Shown here piece by piece: positions 36,275-49,182 of a DNA stretch of 64,000 nt. The position numbers were made by a program, and so were the translations under genes. Each line of letters begins with the position of its first letter. Position 1 is the stretch's first letter. This stretch comes from Sphagnum magellanicum (lineage: Eukaryota; Streptophyta; Sphagnopsida; Sphagnales; Sphagnaceae). The stretch covers positions 24,959,390 through 25,023,389 of the forward strand of contig CM038911.1 in the NCBI GenBank assembly GCA_021904315.1, read 5' to 3'. The notes below the pieces were generated by a model that saw only the letters and a program-made list of their open reading frames with translations, had not been told where the DNA came from and made no database searches.

Positions 36275-37106
36275 AGTCTACTGAGCCATCTTGTTGTTTC
36301 TTCTTCATTGCTGAATTGCTTCCAGAATTCAAAAAAACAATTTAAACCTTCACTTGGCACACCCATAACCATGAAAATCATTAGAAAAGAACAAGAAATA
36401 AGAAACATATGATAAATGTTTGGTTACTGACTTGTGGCTTATGTTGGATGATGGCTTATTAAATTTTGGGGTTTTAAACATTTTCAACTTTGCCATGATT
36501 GCATTTTGGAACAAAGGAATGACTACAAATTTCCCTATGCCAGGTGGAAGCCTATGATCTGCAGCCTACGCTAAGCAGTCAGATCTGTATTGTTGTTTTA
36601 ACAACGATGCGGAGATCTTGATTCCTGGTTCTGTCTTTTGCAATGAAAAAGAAACTTCATGGAGTCAGTTATGTTGGGCCCAGTTATTTTTCTCGGAAGT
36701 GATATGCATCCAAAAAGTTTAACAACAACAACATTGACAGCCACGCTGCCGAACTGATCCTGTTTTTTCATCTGCGATCTCTGCGGAGTTATTTTGCCAA
36801 TCGTGCATTTTGCAAAGAGGGCATGACCACAAGTGTGCTTACGCCTGGGAAGGGCTATGGTGTCAGAGCCACAAATTGTTTAAACAAGCTCTATAATAAT
36901 TTCCTGTTAAAGGAAAAAGGTAACTGCAGAGTTTGTGGTGTTGTTTAGCGACAGTGCATTTTTCAACAACGATGGGAAGAAGAATGTCATTTAATGCACG
37001 TTGTTTAAACCACAATGCAGATCTAGTTTATTCTATTATTTTATAAACAGGTATACTTTAAGGAGATGAGTCATTAACAATGGTTGGCTGGGTATCTGCT
37101 GTGGTT
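36275..37106. repeat. Right arm of the large inverted repeat
   Basis: Reverse complement of 26861-28420 (with a ~700-bp gap opposite 27300-28010). It ends at 'ggtatctgctgtggtt', the complement of the left arm's beginning. Confidence 0.85.
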
Positions 37107-37540
37107 GCCAATTGCCACCAGTTCCAATTTTGCTAAGTAAGAACCAAACCGGAACTGGGTCTGATTTTTGGGAACTGGAACATGATTTTATTTTCTTAAA
37201 CAACTGCACTCAAAACTGGGTTCCGAATTTTATTTAGGTGTGAGACTGGAACTGAAACCAGAATCACAATTTTAGAAATAATAATAATAATAAGAAAAAA
37301 AAGTTACTAGAACAAGGAGTTGACCATCTGTTCTAATCTGGGTTAACTAAAACTGGACTGGAACCAAGTCTGATTCTTTAAATCAAATGCAGGATCAACA
37401 TTTTTTTTTCAAGAACCAGACCTTGAACTAGATTCCTGGTTCCATTTGTGGCTGGAATTGGAACTAAGATAGATAGTTCTAATTTACCTTTAGAACCCAA
37501 AGGTTCTCCATAGCCGCCCAAACACTGGTCGTTAGGGAAA
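37107..37540. repeat. GGAACY-rich degenerate repeat
   Basis: Contains many ggaactgg / gaaccag / tggaac motifs (for example 'ggaactgggtctgattt', 'actggaactgaaaccagaat'). A related stretch occurs at 41160-41460 ('gtgtggaaccgaaattagaa', 'aaccagaatcgattttta'). It also has a short (AAT)n run at 37278-37290. Confidence 0.5.
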
Positions 37541-38207
37541 CAGTAAGTGCATTTTACAAAAATGGCATGACAGACTTGAAAGTTATTTTTTAGTACCCAA
37601 CTAACTACTTCACTTACCACAATATAGGCAGATCTCCATTGTTGTTTTAGGGTTTAGGTAGAGGAACCGAGACCCAACACCCATGTATAAATCGGCGTTC
37701 CTCCTCGAACAGATGTGTCAAGACTTTTCTAGGTTCTAGCGACCAAAACCGCAAAACCGTACCAAAGCTCGAAGCTTGCATCGTTCCGTCTCTTTCTTGC
37801 CAACCTTTGTCCAGCAATTCATCAAGGGCATTACATGGAGATGCACACTTCCATCATGGGCGAGCAGGTCAATTTCCATCGGCGTTTCTTGTTGGTTTTG
37901 TTGATTTGCGGTTCTCACTACTGTTGTAATTCAACAGACTCAGTTCATCGTGTTGAGCATCCCACATCTGCAACTTGCTCAATCCAGTATCCTCATATTA
38001 CTCAGAGGATATAGTGTCATTTGTTATTAGAGAGAGGCCAGCTAGTGCTCTTTCTCCTACTGTTGATTACACTAACACGGTGGAATTCTTTTGCAGAAAA
38101 AGAAGAAGATACCGCATTCTTCTTTTGCAGCAAGTGTGCATACCATATACATTAATTCATCCCAGCGATTGAAGCATGAATGGTCGAACGCTCGACATGG
38201 TCACGCC

Positions 38208-38603
38208 ATGCATGAGCTGCTTGTCATTTTAATCCTCTCGACCTTGGCACCGGCGGCCATGAGTACCTCCCACCACTTCAACGTCGGTAAATATCCCACA
38301 ACACCAATCCAGCAGTCAGCTTACACACCCACGTCGGAACCGACTATTTTTACTGATTTCAAAACTTGGGTAGTAGCTCTCGCAAGCTTAATTGTTGTAA
38401 TGGGATTTGGAGTTCGCTCCTGTTATTGCAATGTGGTATGCTGCAGCATCCTGGAAGATGTAGTTGGCGGACAAGCTGCTCCGACTCCCCTAGTGACCAA
38501 CCTCGCATCTTCAACAACAGCCAAGATGGCTGCCCCACCAGTGACAACTCTAGGTACTGATTTATACACCATGTTCATCAACTTGACACTAGTACATCGA
38601 TAG
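38208..38603 (+). CDS. Possible small secreted or membrane protein
   Basis: A 131-codon frame from the ATG at 38208 to a TAG at 38601. It opens with a signal-peptide-like segment ('MHELLVILILSTLAPAAMS'). A Thr/Pro-rich stretch follows, then a hydrophobic segment ('TWVVALASLIVVMGFGV') followed by a Cys-rich patch ('SCYCNVVCC') and a Thr/Ala-rich tail. No family was recognised. Local G+C is higher than in the flanks, which favours coding. Possible splice donors (cg|gtaaat at 38286; tag|gtactg at 38551) mean the true product may differ. Confidence 0.35.
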   Translation: MHELLVILILSTLAPAAMSTSHHFNVGKYPTTPIQQSAYTPTSEPTIFTDFKTWVVALASLIVVMGFGVRSCYCNVVCCSILEDVVGGQAAPTPLVTNLASSTTAKMAAPPVTTLGTDLYTMFINLTLVHR

Positions 38604-38619
38604 TACAGTATATAACTTG

Positions 38620-41600
38620 TCCATGTTGTGTTTGAAAGTAGAAGAGAATCAAACAATTGGGCAATATTTCCTTTACAGCTCATGCAAATGGTACTTGAAA
38701 GCAAGCAATATTAATAATTGTCTATCTAAATCACAACATCCACCAGTAAACATATCATTCATAATCCATTGTCTAATAGCATTTCTTTACAAGCCCAGTC
38801 ACAAGCAAGGCAACATAAAATTAAAAAGTCGCTTACCAATCTTGAATATTGTAACCTAGTTTGCTTTGTTCCAATTTTGATCAACTAAACAGCAATATAC
38901 ATTTTTGGACAATATCTCTTTCCATGAGTTCAAAAAAGAAAATCTGTGTTTCTTTTGACAAGTATAATTTCTTAAAGTACTCAAAGAAATTTCCTGGTTA
39001 AAATTGAGGGATAACTCTGGGAAAGAGGTATATCCATCCATTAGTGAATATCCCTCCTAGAAAAGGGGAGGGATCTTGAGCCTACCTACCTCTTAAGGGA
39101 GAGGTGTAAGAATCCTCCCCATCATTCCGCCTTGTGATCTACATAGCTATAAGTTCCTGATAAGGTTTGCCTCATGCTTTACTATGGGTAAAGCCCGCAC
39201 TACTAGGTGATGGACATTTCCAAAATGCAGGGCTAAATTCACCTATCACTTCATTCTAGGCCCCTTATTTTAAGAATGCACCCACCCTAGGGCTTTACAG
39301 CACACAAAATGACAGGTTGAAAACATGTACTTGTAGTTTGCCATAAAAACCATGTTTCACATATGAAAAAAATCTTTGTGCTCTTTTTTTTTTTGCAAAT
39401 GCTTCTGAAGCATATATTGCATTAGAAACTTAAGCTTGCCACATTTGGAAACAAAACTGTAGGTGATGTGATTCTACTAGGTTAAACATCCCATTTGCGA
39501 ACAATAATTATCAGCTTTGATCAATGAATGGATATAAAATTAGACACAACTAAACAACAGACACATGAACTAGAAAATAGGTTTGAAATCCAAATTTTGA
39601 TTTATCAATGTAGGAGCAACCTTAGTTTTTCTTTTAAAAGGTAAGTAATAATGATCCATGTCTTCATTAACATTTTCATATTGGTGATCAAAGTAAGACA
39701 ATGGATGAAAGTTTGAATCGATATCCTATGTGGCAAAGGGGTGTCTACGAAAGGTAACATGTATAATCTCTACTTGATTTTGGCAAAAGGCGTGATAAGA
39801 AACTTTGATTTCTTCACAGTAACTTGGTATGGGCTGGTTCAATTCATTGTGCAGGTTCCTCTAAAATGGATCCCAATGACCAGGTGTCTATTGAAGTTGA
39901 GGAATCTTTTGAGTCGGATGATGGAAACAACTCATTTGAGGAATGATATCACCACAGTAAAATCTGTGGATCATACATAGTAGTAATTGGACTTTCATGT
40001 CAAAATGTTGTTGATATAGCTCATTTTGAAAGTGTGGAAAGTACAATTATATAACCCAGTAACTAGTTCATGTGAGTTTTATACTTAGATATTAAGGGTC
40101 ACTTTAGAGAAGGGTCCAGGTACCAAAAGCTCAGGAACCTATTTTAAGCAAATTGAATCTTGAATTGGACTCTTTTTCACATTAAAAAAATATTTTTTCT
40201 TAAAGGTACGATGAGTGTGTCTGAAAACTTGAGGTCCGATTCAAGGGTCCAATATCAAAAATGTTTGATTGACATGTGAGAGGATTAGGTTAATCTTTGA
40301 TTTTTTTTGTTCTCTTGTAAGCTTTTTTTTTTGTCCAAAAATTCATTTCTTTAAAAAAATGATGCCATGTAGACTAAATCACAACTTGATTTGTCTTGGT
40401 CCTAGACTCTTGTCTAAAGGCCTTGGGACCAATTTAAAATTCTTCACCACTAAGAATGTTCGATTTCATCGGGCCTTGCTCCTTGGACCCTTGTCTAAAG
40501 TGGCCCTAAGTTTAGACCTTTTAACAAGATAGTCATTCAAAACAGTGAATGTCACAGTGCTTAAGGTCTATTATATTGCACCTTCATATTCTCTCTATTA
40601 GGGAACATATGTTAATTGTCTAATATATATCGTCATTCAAGGTTTTTAAACAACAATTAATATACTATTGAACAAATTGGAATTTTGTAAATATATTTTC
40701 TAATGATTGTTGTGAATCTTTTGATCATAGCCTTGGTTTTATTAATTATATTGAAGACAAAGGGGGGTTGGGTTGGGGTTTTGAGTACCTTTTTAGTTTT
40801 TCTGTATCCAAATTTTTCTCAATGATGCTACCAATGTGTTCTTCAAGTTGTTCCCAAAGAGAACTGGACACTTTATCACATATCATCCTTGGCCCAAAAT
40901 TCTACTCACATGTGTAAATAAATAATTTTAAAGTCAAATAAAATTTTGGGAGTGTGCACATTGTACAATGTGAGTATTTTTTTTTTGGGATGATGGGCCA
41001 TTCAAAGAAACCCACCAACCAACCAAAAAAATCCCCCTTTCTACACAACCCCACAATTAATCAATACAACTAACAAAGGGTGCCCAGCGTGCACAATGGC
41101 AGCTTTAGGAAGTTGCAACCTCATTGCAACTATGTTGTTGCAACATTAGGGTTTTTGAACATAACTTTCTCCAGGTGTGGAACCGAAATTAGAACCAGAA
41201 TCGATTTTTATTTTCTTTAAAGACTGAAACCAGGGACAAACTAGACATAAACCATCCATTAACTGTTAGTTCCAATACAGGTTATCCAGTTATCCAAAAC
41301 TGGATTGGAATCTGTCTGATTTCAGAATCAGAATCAAAATTGAAATCTTTCTAAAAAATTATGAACCTCGAATTAAGATCAAAATGTAATTTTTTGAAGA
41401 ACCAAAACCATTCTAATTTATTTACTTGAACTGGAATTAGAGATTGTGTAAAAAACAAAAATCACCCAACATTAACACATACCACTATTGACAAGTTTTG
41501 GGATTTACTTATAAGTTCCAAGTCCAGGTTATCAGTCAAGTTGTGAGGTCTTCAAACCAAATGTTTCTGCATTTTGTTGAAATTGCCATTGGAACCTAAC

Positions 41601-42560
41601 TAAGCAATTGGCTTCTTTCCAAAATTGAATTAATACTTAAACTAGAGGTGCTGCCCCATTTTAAATAAGTTCAAGTTTTTTTAGTAGATAAGTATAACTA
41701 TATATATATATATATATATATAATTGGCCCCATGTTTTAGATTTTTTTTTTAAAAATTAGTCGGGTGACCTCTAGAGGGGGGCAATCAATTGTTACACAT
41801 TACAAAATATAGAAGCTAACAATAAGATACCTTCATTTACCATATACCCTCCTTGCAAAATTTGCATTTAACTCTTACAATGCATATAGTTATAAAATTA
41901 TTTAACAATACATTCCAAACCAAATCTCTAATCTAGTATTACAAATGACTTGGGAACCATATTCTATATGTAGTTGTAACAAAATTTCTTAACTAAAAAA
42001 TTTAATTTTCAAAAACTTGATTATTTGGTCAAAAGACAAAATTATCTACCCAAACTTCATTTGGTTCATTACAACAAAAGGTGTCCTTGTATGCCCAATG
42101 ATCTCACTAGATTTTGAGTGAATTCACTAATTTTAGTAAATGGGGATGAGTTGGAAAATAATGGATTCACTAATCTAGTGAACTGGGACTAATGAACTAT
42201 GCCCACATTTTGTAATAATGGTTATAGGGTGAAATCACTCTCAAAGGAGGTAGGGGTGCCAAGGTAAAAATACTTTTCCAAGGAATGCACATGACACGCA
42301 TCATTCCTACATTGGTTTATAACCTAAAATTTTATATTTTGAATACTCCATTTAACATTTCATTTTAGATATAAATTCATTTTTACTACAAATTCATTTT
42401 ATATCATGTATATTATGCATTCATGCCCTCTATCACATATATATGAACAACTTTTGTTCAAGCCACACTTTCTAAATCCATAATTTTTAGGGTCAAAAAC
42501 ATTTTTGAACCAAATGTGTTCAAATGACTTATAAATTTTACATATGTTTCATCAAAAAAT
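38620..42560. other. AT-rich intergenic DNA, no gene seen
   Basis: Only short frames. A GGAAC/GAACC-rich stretch lies at 41160-41460, and a (TA)n microsatellite at 41699-41722. No coding-like splice pattern was found. Confidence 0.55.
41699..41722. repeat. (TA)n microsatellite
   Basis: About 12 uninterrupted TA units. Confidence 0.95.
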
Positions 42561-42569
42561 TTACCTCTA

Positions 42570-43110
42570 TTATGGCACCAATCACCAAGTTATTAAAAAA
42601 AGCTAAAGTGTTTGAATAGATTGTTGAATGTCAAACTGCTTTGGAAGATATCAAGAACTGGTACATTCAAGCTCCTATACTTATCAATCCTAATTAGGAA
42701 TTAGAATTTCATGTTCATATTTATGCATCTCAGTTAGCGACATTTACCTATTGGGTTTTAAGCAATATTGGCCTATAACCCAACAAGTAAAATAAATCAA
42801 CCTATTATGTACTCATCAAGACTACTTAATTCTATTAAGAGAAATTATATTACTACAGAAAGAGATGTTTTAGTTATGTTTCATACATGACACAAATTCA
42901 AGAATTACATGTTAGGCAACATGTTTACATTTTTTGTGGATCACATGGCTTTAGTATATTTAGTTAACAAGCCACATGTTTCTGCCCGCACAAGACCTAG
43001 GAGAGGTCATGAACTTATTGAAATCCTTGAAAACATTGTTGGAGGTTTTTGCAATGATCATGACATTCACGACCTTGACATACTATCGGGGTCTTCACCA
43101 TTGCCAAGAC
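42570..43110 (+). pseudogene. Ty3/gypsy reverse transcriptase thumb and RNase H fragment
   Basis: The translation, broken by stops and frameshifts, keeps the order seen in Ty3/gypsy polyproteins. 'ITKLLKKAKVFE' then 'CQTALEDIK' (end of reverse transcriptase); 'ELEFHVHIYASQLA' (RNase H start, where an Asp is Tyr here); 'TYYVL' and 'ERDVLVMF'-like remnants; finally 'LGNMFTFFVDHMALVYLVNK' from 42909. The first frame contains TAG/TAA at places where the family has Trp or Gln. It is an old fragment with no flanking LTRs recognised. Confidence 0.75.
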
Positions 43111-43179
43111 ATTAAGAGCTCAAGGGGACTTCATCATCGTCAAGACATTCAAAGCTCAACAACTTTGGGTAGTGCAAAC

Positions 43180-45560
43180 TAGGGGCGAAGGTTGTAGAGC
43201 CACCATAACCTCCAACAACAATGCTAGAAGTGTTGATGTCAACTAAAAACTCAAATGTGTGTGGGAACTCAATGCGAACGAAGGTGTAATGAACATCCAA
43301 CCAAGTGTATTGCCATTGTTCAACCCTACAAAACCACCACATTTCAAGGTTTTGAATAAACCATTAGATTTTAAACATTTGTGCAAACCATTGCGCCTTA
43401 GTTCCTTGTAAGTAAAAGCAAATGGTGTGGGGTTCAGGCTTAGGATTCAACAAAGGGGTTTTTTAAGGTGGAGGTAGGGGCTCAAGGGGGTTAATAAGAA
43501 GGGAGGGAGACTCGGAAACTCCAATTCCCAAGTGTCATGAAACAAGGGGGGGGGGGGGTGTTGAGTGTTGTAAAGCTTGGCATTGCCACCAAGCCCAACA
43601 ATGGTTCCAAGCAACTAAGCGCCCCCAACACCAAGAGGGCATGACTTGGCTTGGGAGGTTTTCGCCATCAAAGGAGGGAGCTTTGAGTCCATCATCTTTC
43701 CACGAGTGACCACGAGAGACCCTGCCACTTCTAAGCTCTTAAATAACAAAGGAAAAGCTTGGGAATGCATTAGGAGGTTCCAGGTGGTTGATGACAAGAT
43801 TGGATAAAAAAAAACAATGAATAAAACCCAACTTGAGGACTTTCAACCTTGCTAGGAGGTAATTCCAGTCCCCACCTTCCCCTTGGATATTGTGATTCAC
43901 AAGGGTCTGTCTATTTCCCCAACCTCTACCATGAAGACCAAGGGTAAAGGCAACGAGACACAAAAGAGGACTTACAGACCTTCCCAAACTTTCACCCTCC
44001 TAATCCCAAGGAACTTTGCTTTGAATCCCTAAAAAGGGTTCTTACTATTAACTAAGTTAAAGGACGTCTTTGATTTTTCAAAATGGTTCACATGGAGGAA
44101 TGGAAGGCAACCAAGGACTTTTCTTGGGTAAAACAAGTAGGGTTATCCTCCTTTACTAACAAGATTGGGATGTTTGTCACAAGGGGATTGCTAGAAAGTT
44201 CACCTGTAAGTGGGATGAGGGGACATTTAATTCCAAGGTGTGGGGATAGGAGTTCACCTAGTCTCAGGAAACCTTACTAAGGGTTTTCTGATTCAAAGAT
44301 GGGATAGCCATAGCCTTTTGAAGGACCAATGATATGCAAGACCCTGGGCATTTGTTCCCTACTGACTCCTACTCCTCTAAATCTTGATGGCCAATAAGTG
44401 AAACCACCTTTCCTTACCAATTACATTTCAAGAGGTTATTGAAGGCACTATGCCTTCGAAAGACCCTTAGCCATGTTACTTATTATGTGCTTGCCAACAT
44501 CCTATAAGCTAAAGAGGGGGGGTGGATGTGGACTATGTAGGGCTCTTGAAGCAACAACGTTAACATGTGAATGGGTGAGCAGGACAAAATCTTCAAAAAT
44601 ATTCCATGCCATGTCATGGAATATTTGTGGTATATTCAATTTTCGTGGTAAATTTCAAGTGATGTGGCAAAATATTTGATGACATGTCATGGAATATTTT
44701 GCCATGCCAACAAAGTATTTTTTGGAATCAATAAAGGTTTATTGACTCTAAACATGGGCTTGGCGAACAGAGTTCTTGAATCCAACCTCATGTGAGGGCT
44801 TGAAAATAAAAGAAAATAAAAAGATGCATTTCATAATGCCTAGTGGGACTAATATTCAAAATGTTTAGGAATTAAAAAAATTATTTGATTTTAAGAACTG
44901 CTAAAATGGGGGGAAATTGCATGGTTGAGAAATATTTGAGAAAATGGTCGAGGTACTATGATATTATACACAAAGAGACACTATGCAAATAACCATGTTA
45001 TGATTATCAAAAGTTATATTGCAAGCTTCATGAATGAGAAAATCACAATTGATTTGATATAGATACAATTGTGATGTATTATCCCTAGAGTCCTAAAACT
45101 TTAAAGTGTTGTATCTAATGTTAAACTTCATCCCAACTCCACATGCAGTAATGAATGAAGTATTCCGTGAGCCCACAAAACATAATCGACTTCAAGATGT
45201 GATGCATGTTTACATTGCACATATGTCCCAGGGCCACTTAAAAAACTTGGCAACGTTGTCACAAAGTAGACACATGAACATCCAGGGAAATTTCCAATAG
45301 TCACATCGTATTGATTGTCATATGAAAGAATATTGTACATTCATCTGTACCCAGGTGGGGGGACATTAATACAGGGAAAACAGTGCACTGGAGAAGCAAA
45401 ATGCCAGCCTCCCAATTGGTAGTGTGTTATTGTGTCAATTTGAGAACTAAAGGTTGTCTCAACTTTTTGCCACCACGAGTTGTAGGCCAACAACTTGCAT
45501 AAGAAGGTTTCATAAGACTATGGCAACTCACTACAACATGCACATGGGAATTGCTTGAAC
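43180..45560. other. No supportable gene; transposon-like debris
   Basis: Contains a G run at 43548-43559 and a palindrome at 44666-44703. Short coding-like pieces (e.g. 44083-44280) resemble nothing I can name. Composition and broken frames suggest decayed retroelement sequence. Confidence 0.4.
44666..44703. repeat. 38-bp near-perfect palindrome
   Basis: Arms ggcaaaatatt / aatattttgcc are exact complements. The centre contains the 12-bp palindrome atgacatgtcat. The phrase 'catgtcatggaatattt' also occurs about 70 bp upstream. Confidence 0.75.
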
Positions 45561-45567
45561 ATGAAAA

Positions 45568-45906
45568 TTAGGAGCCAAATAAACTTTGAGCATTGCTTTT
45601 ACGAATATAGTCAAAGGAAAACCTTGCTTCTTCTAGAGTTACTAACTCATTTTGAATTAAATTAGTACCTTCTTGGATGGGCCATATAGGTGGCATTACA
45701 AGTCTAACAACTACAAATTTTCGTGATGTTCCTCTAACACAACAACTCAAGTCATCTGGATAAAACCAATGCTTATGGTTCTTAAATGATCCATTGTGAT
45801 ATTGTACACAAAAACCGAAATAACATGGAGCAAGAGTTCCACTTATAGATTTGCAAAGGTTTATCCTTGCTTTGCATTTTGAATGTTGTGGTTTTCTACA
45901 GTGCAA
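45568..45906 (-). pseudogene. Unidentified Cys/His-containing frame, possibly transposon-derived
   Basis: A 112-codon open frame on the minus strand with no ATG at its edge. It has Cys at 'HCRKPQHSKCKARINLCK', aromatic-rich 'CYFGFCVQYHNGSFKNHKHW' and a Val/Pro-rich 'FVVVRLVMPPIWP'. The spaced Cys and His recall zinc-binding parts of FAR1/MULE-type proteins, but the pattern does not match well. More minus-strand pieces with stops follow towards 46.6-46.9 kb. Confidence 0.2.
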
Positions 45907-48900
45907 AACACTAAATTATAGAATTGGGCGAGCAATGTTCAATATGCCACTAGTCATCAACACAAATACTTTCCTTCAACTTTAAGCCACCATGAGATAC
46001 CAAAGGTCACAACTTACTAAAACTAGAAGGTGGTTGTTGCATGTGTACATCATCCATAATACTAGGTTCAATAGTAGGAATTGTTATTCATGGATGAGGG
46101 AAATTTACACAGTTAGGATGATGGGAATCATTATCAATGCCATGAGGACAATTAACAAATCGTTTGGAAGACCCAAAAACCTTTTCTCACTTGAGGTGAA
46201 GTAGGCGATTTGTGAAGGACGGTTTGGACATGTAATTTGCCACTGTTGTGGCAAGTCTAGCAGGATCACTCGACCTTTGGGCCTTCTTCAATAACAATTC
46301 AATCCTATCAAGACCATGACCAAATAGTCTTTGAGGATGCCATGCATGCTTGGTTACACATTACTCAAGTATGATTTCTATGAACCTTCTTCTTAAAGGA
46401 TTGTTTTATCTACTCAGGGCGACAAATCCCATAGCTTTTACATTTGGATTCTAACTTGAAAGTTTGTTGGTTGTGTTAAAATCAATGTCTATTGCTTTGA
46501 GGGCATATTTTGTTTGAATGGTAGGGCGGGTGTGAGTAAAAGTCTTTTTCTTCCAAACAATGTGGTTCTTGATGAAGAGTAGTCACAATCTGAAAGGAGA
46601 AATCCAACAAGCATCATAAATATTTTGGATCAATTAAGCTCCCACCTTAAATTGTGCAAATGCATCTATAGGTATCTCATTTGCCCCTTTTGTTTCTTAC
46701 ACATCCAAACACCCAGTGCTCGATTGTTAATGCAAAAACAACTGTTTATCAAGCCATACCATGACATAGTCCAAGAAAACAACCACTAGTAATTTTTTAA
46801 AACATTGTTGGAGCCACACTTGTTTGGCCAAGTCATGCTTGCCTACCAAATAGATTGCATCTGTTCTTCATTGGGAATCTTATCAAACATAGAAACCTCC
46901 ATTATTGATTGTAAAAGAGAAGACACTATGTGCAAAAAAACCATGAAACACTAATGTGGTAAAATTTTTACTGCAATACCTTCAAAGGAAATGGCCAGGC
47001 CCACCACACCCTTTGTGATACAGTGGGTACCATAAAAGAGTGGACCGGCCTTCTCTTCAGCAAGTTTAGCATATTGGCTACAACTTCGTGTGATGGTGAA
47101 CAAAAGTGCCATGAATACACTTGCTCTACAACGTGAACATAAGAAACATACTTGTCTCCATCTCCCAGATAAACATCCTACTAGTATATGAAATCACTTG
47201 AGTTTGAATTAATGAATTACACTTCTACTCTACAAAACATATAAAGCCCCAATGCAACAACAAAAATCTTCCTTGATAAACACCAAAAGAGGTAACTTGA
47301 ATTGAAAGTTCAAGAATTGCAACCTTAGCACACACATCTTTCCTTGGAACATTGGCATAAATCCTTTATTTGAAACAACAAGAAGTCAAATCCCACCTAG
47401 TGCTCTTTGGGAAGATTGTTGAAAGCTTTTGATGGAACTTTGGAAAATCAAAACCTGCAAAGCTCAGAATCACAAATAAACTGATGAGACAAGAGCAACA
47501 ATGAGAAGACTATGTCAAAAAGCCTACAATAGTATGATGAAGAACATATCTGTAGCAAACACCTATCTAAACTTGAAGTCAAACCAGGAAACCTGGTGAG
47601 ATCAAGGCAGAACTACCAGGTGTGGTTAACATCCATTAAAGTAAGGTAGACAGAATGAAAGAAACTTTTCTATAAACAAGAAACTTCACATACACTTTGA
47701 AGTAAGATTCTGTTCAAGCGAGAGAGAGAAAGAGCCATTCCAACAGAGGCTCATTCAGGTCAATAAAGGTTACTCAACCATCATGCTCTATCACATCCAA
47801 AGAAGTCTTGTTGGTTTCTTTCAGTTATGCAAATTGCATTGCAAGATGGGAAATTGTCTTGTATGTGCAAGTCACTCCAATAGAGTGTAGAAGGTCAAAA
47901 CAAGGATGCCTTGCGGAAACAGGTCATGTTCTTTTAGCGCTTGACAAAACTCATCATATCTAGAATATCTCTTTTACTTCACTGATTAGCCCCTCCCCCC
48001 ATAGCTGACATATTTATGAGATTGCAGAGAAAGCTCCATAATAACATTTCGATTGTAAACACTATGCCAGTTGTAGCCAAACCAAAAAATCATGACAAGA
48101 ATGCAAGTGGATCATCACCTTGTGACTAACATAATGTATCAGACCACCATCATAATGGAGGAGGGGCAGTAACTAGCTGCCATTTCTTCCCCTGATTCCA
48201 TCAGCTCCCCCTGGTTGGTGGGTGTAGATGAGTACACAACAATCTGCTCCAATTTTCAGGCAAACAATTATCTAAAAAATCTGCCTCCCAAGCTTCTGTT
48301 GCATTTTCCAAAGCAAGAAGGCTCCATCATTATGTTGGCTAGCACTCAAGACACATAATGGTAATCAAGAATATCCTCATTTAAGCTGCTGCAACACATA
48401 CCATCAAAATCTTCTCATCTTAGAGAAGCGTCCCATGATGAGTGTGTGATCTCTGTTGTGCCTAGTCATGAGGTAGAAGATTTACCTCGTTTCCATCCAA
48501 TGAACATGACCTATGAAGAAACTTCCCTCATAGAGGAAGCTCAAAGGCCATGAAAATGTAGGCACACTTTGCATATTGTTCTCACTTTGATTTCCCCTAC
48601 ATCAGGTGAACCTGTAGTACACCAGAATTTGCAGAATTGGTCAGCAATAATTATCCTCAGCTAATGTTTGACTCATCCAGACAAATCCACAGCTACGTGA
48701 CTACTGGACTGATAATATGCAGCAGCACTGGAGTGATGATGCACTCACCCATAATCTCTCTACTGCATCAGGAATCAAGTGAAGTAGTCCCCCCCCCCCC
48801 ACCCGGGCTCTCCTCAGAAAGGTGGCATGGTTGTTTCCAACTCTCACCTACAAGTGGGGCAGCTGGAGTCACCACAACATGGAACACAAACTCCAAACTG

Positions 48901-49100
48901 CCTCATATCTATGAAATTGTAGACAAATCTCCACAATGACAATTTGGCGGTAACATGACAATGATTTCAGTCATAACCTTATGAGAGTCGCTCACAAAGT
49001 GTCAGACCATCACCTTCTTCATCACAAATAGCAGTCACTCCATCACTCCCGAGGGTGGGGGCCTGAGGGACAAGCATACTAAATTGAACATTTTGAATCT
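45907..49100. other. No gene supported
   Basis: Short frames only. The minus strand at 46.4-46.9 kb has protein-like but stop-ridden stretches that could be a dead transposase. A C run lies at 48789-48799. Nothing else could be supported. Confidence 0.45.
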
Positions 49101-49107
49101 CCCCTCA

Positions 49108-49182
49108 CCCTAGTCCGTCAACCTTCATCCCACAAAAAAAACCCTGTAACCCTAATCCGTCGACGTTCATCCAACAAAAAAA
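49108..49182. repeat. Short tandem duplication upstream of the PPR gene
   Basis: Two ~34-bp copies ('ccctagtccgtcaaccttca' then 'tcccacaaaa'; 'ccctaatccgtcgacgttca' then 'tccaacaaaa') lie 42 bp apart, about 0.5 kb before the PPR start. Confidence 0.7.

Larger units (their letters stand above)
26861..37106. mobile_element. ~10.2-kb inverted-repeat element, no transposase seen
   Basis: Two inverted arms (26861-28420 and 36275-37106) enclose about 7.9 kb of AT-rich DNA. The inside holds copy B of a dispersed repeat (29055-29960) and a minisatellite (31040-31640), but no long frame. The shape suits a foldback or long-TIR (Mutator-like) non-autonomous DNA transposon, or two separate insertions of one repeat in opposite directions. 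Target-site duplications could not be recognised. Confidence 0.5.

Noticed and set aside
37736..37918. Minus-strand 60-codon frame as a 5' exon
   Set aside because: No supporting downstream exon or family resemblance, and it lies opposite sequence that may be the leader of the + strand frame at 38208.
40269..40532. 87-codon + frame
   Set aside because: Short, AT-rich, with no domain, no conserved-looking motif and no splice context.
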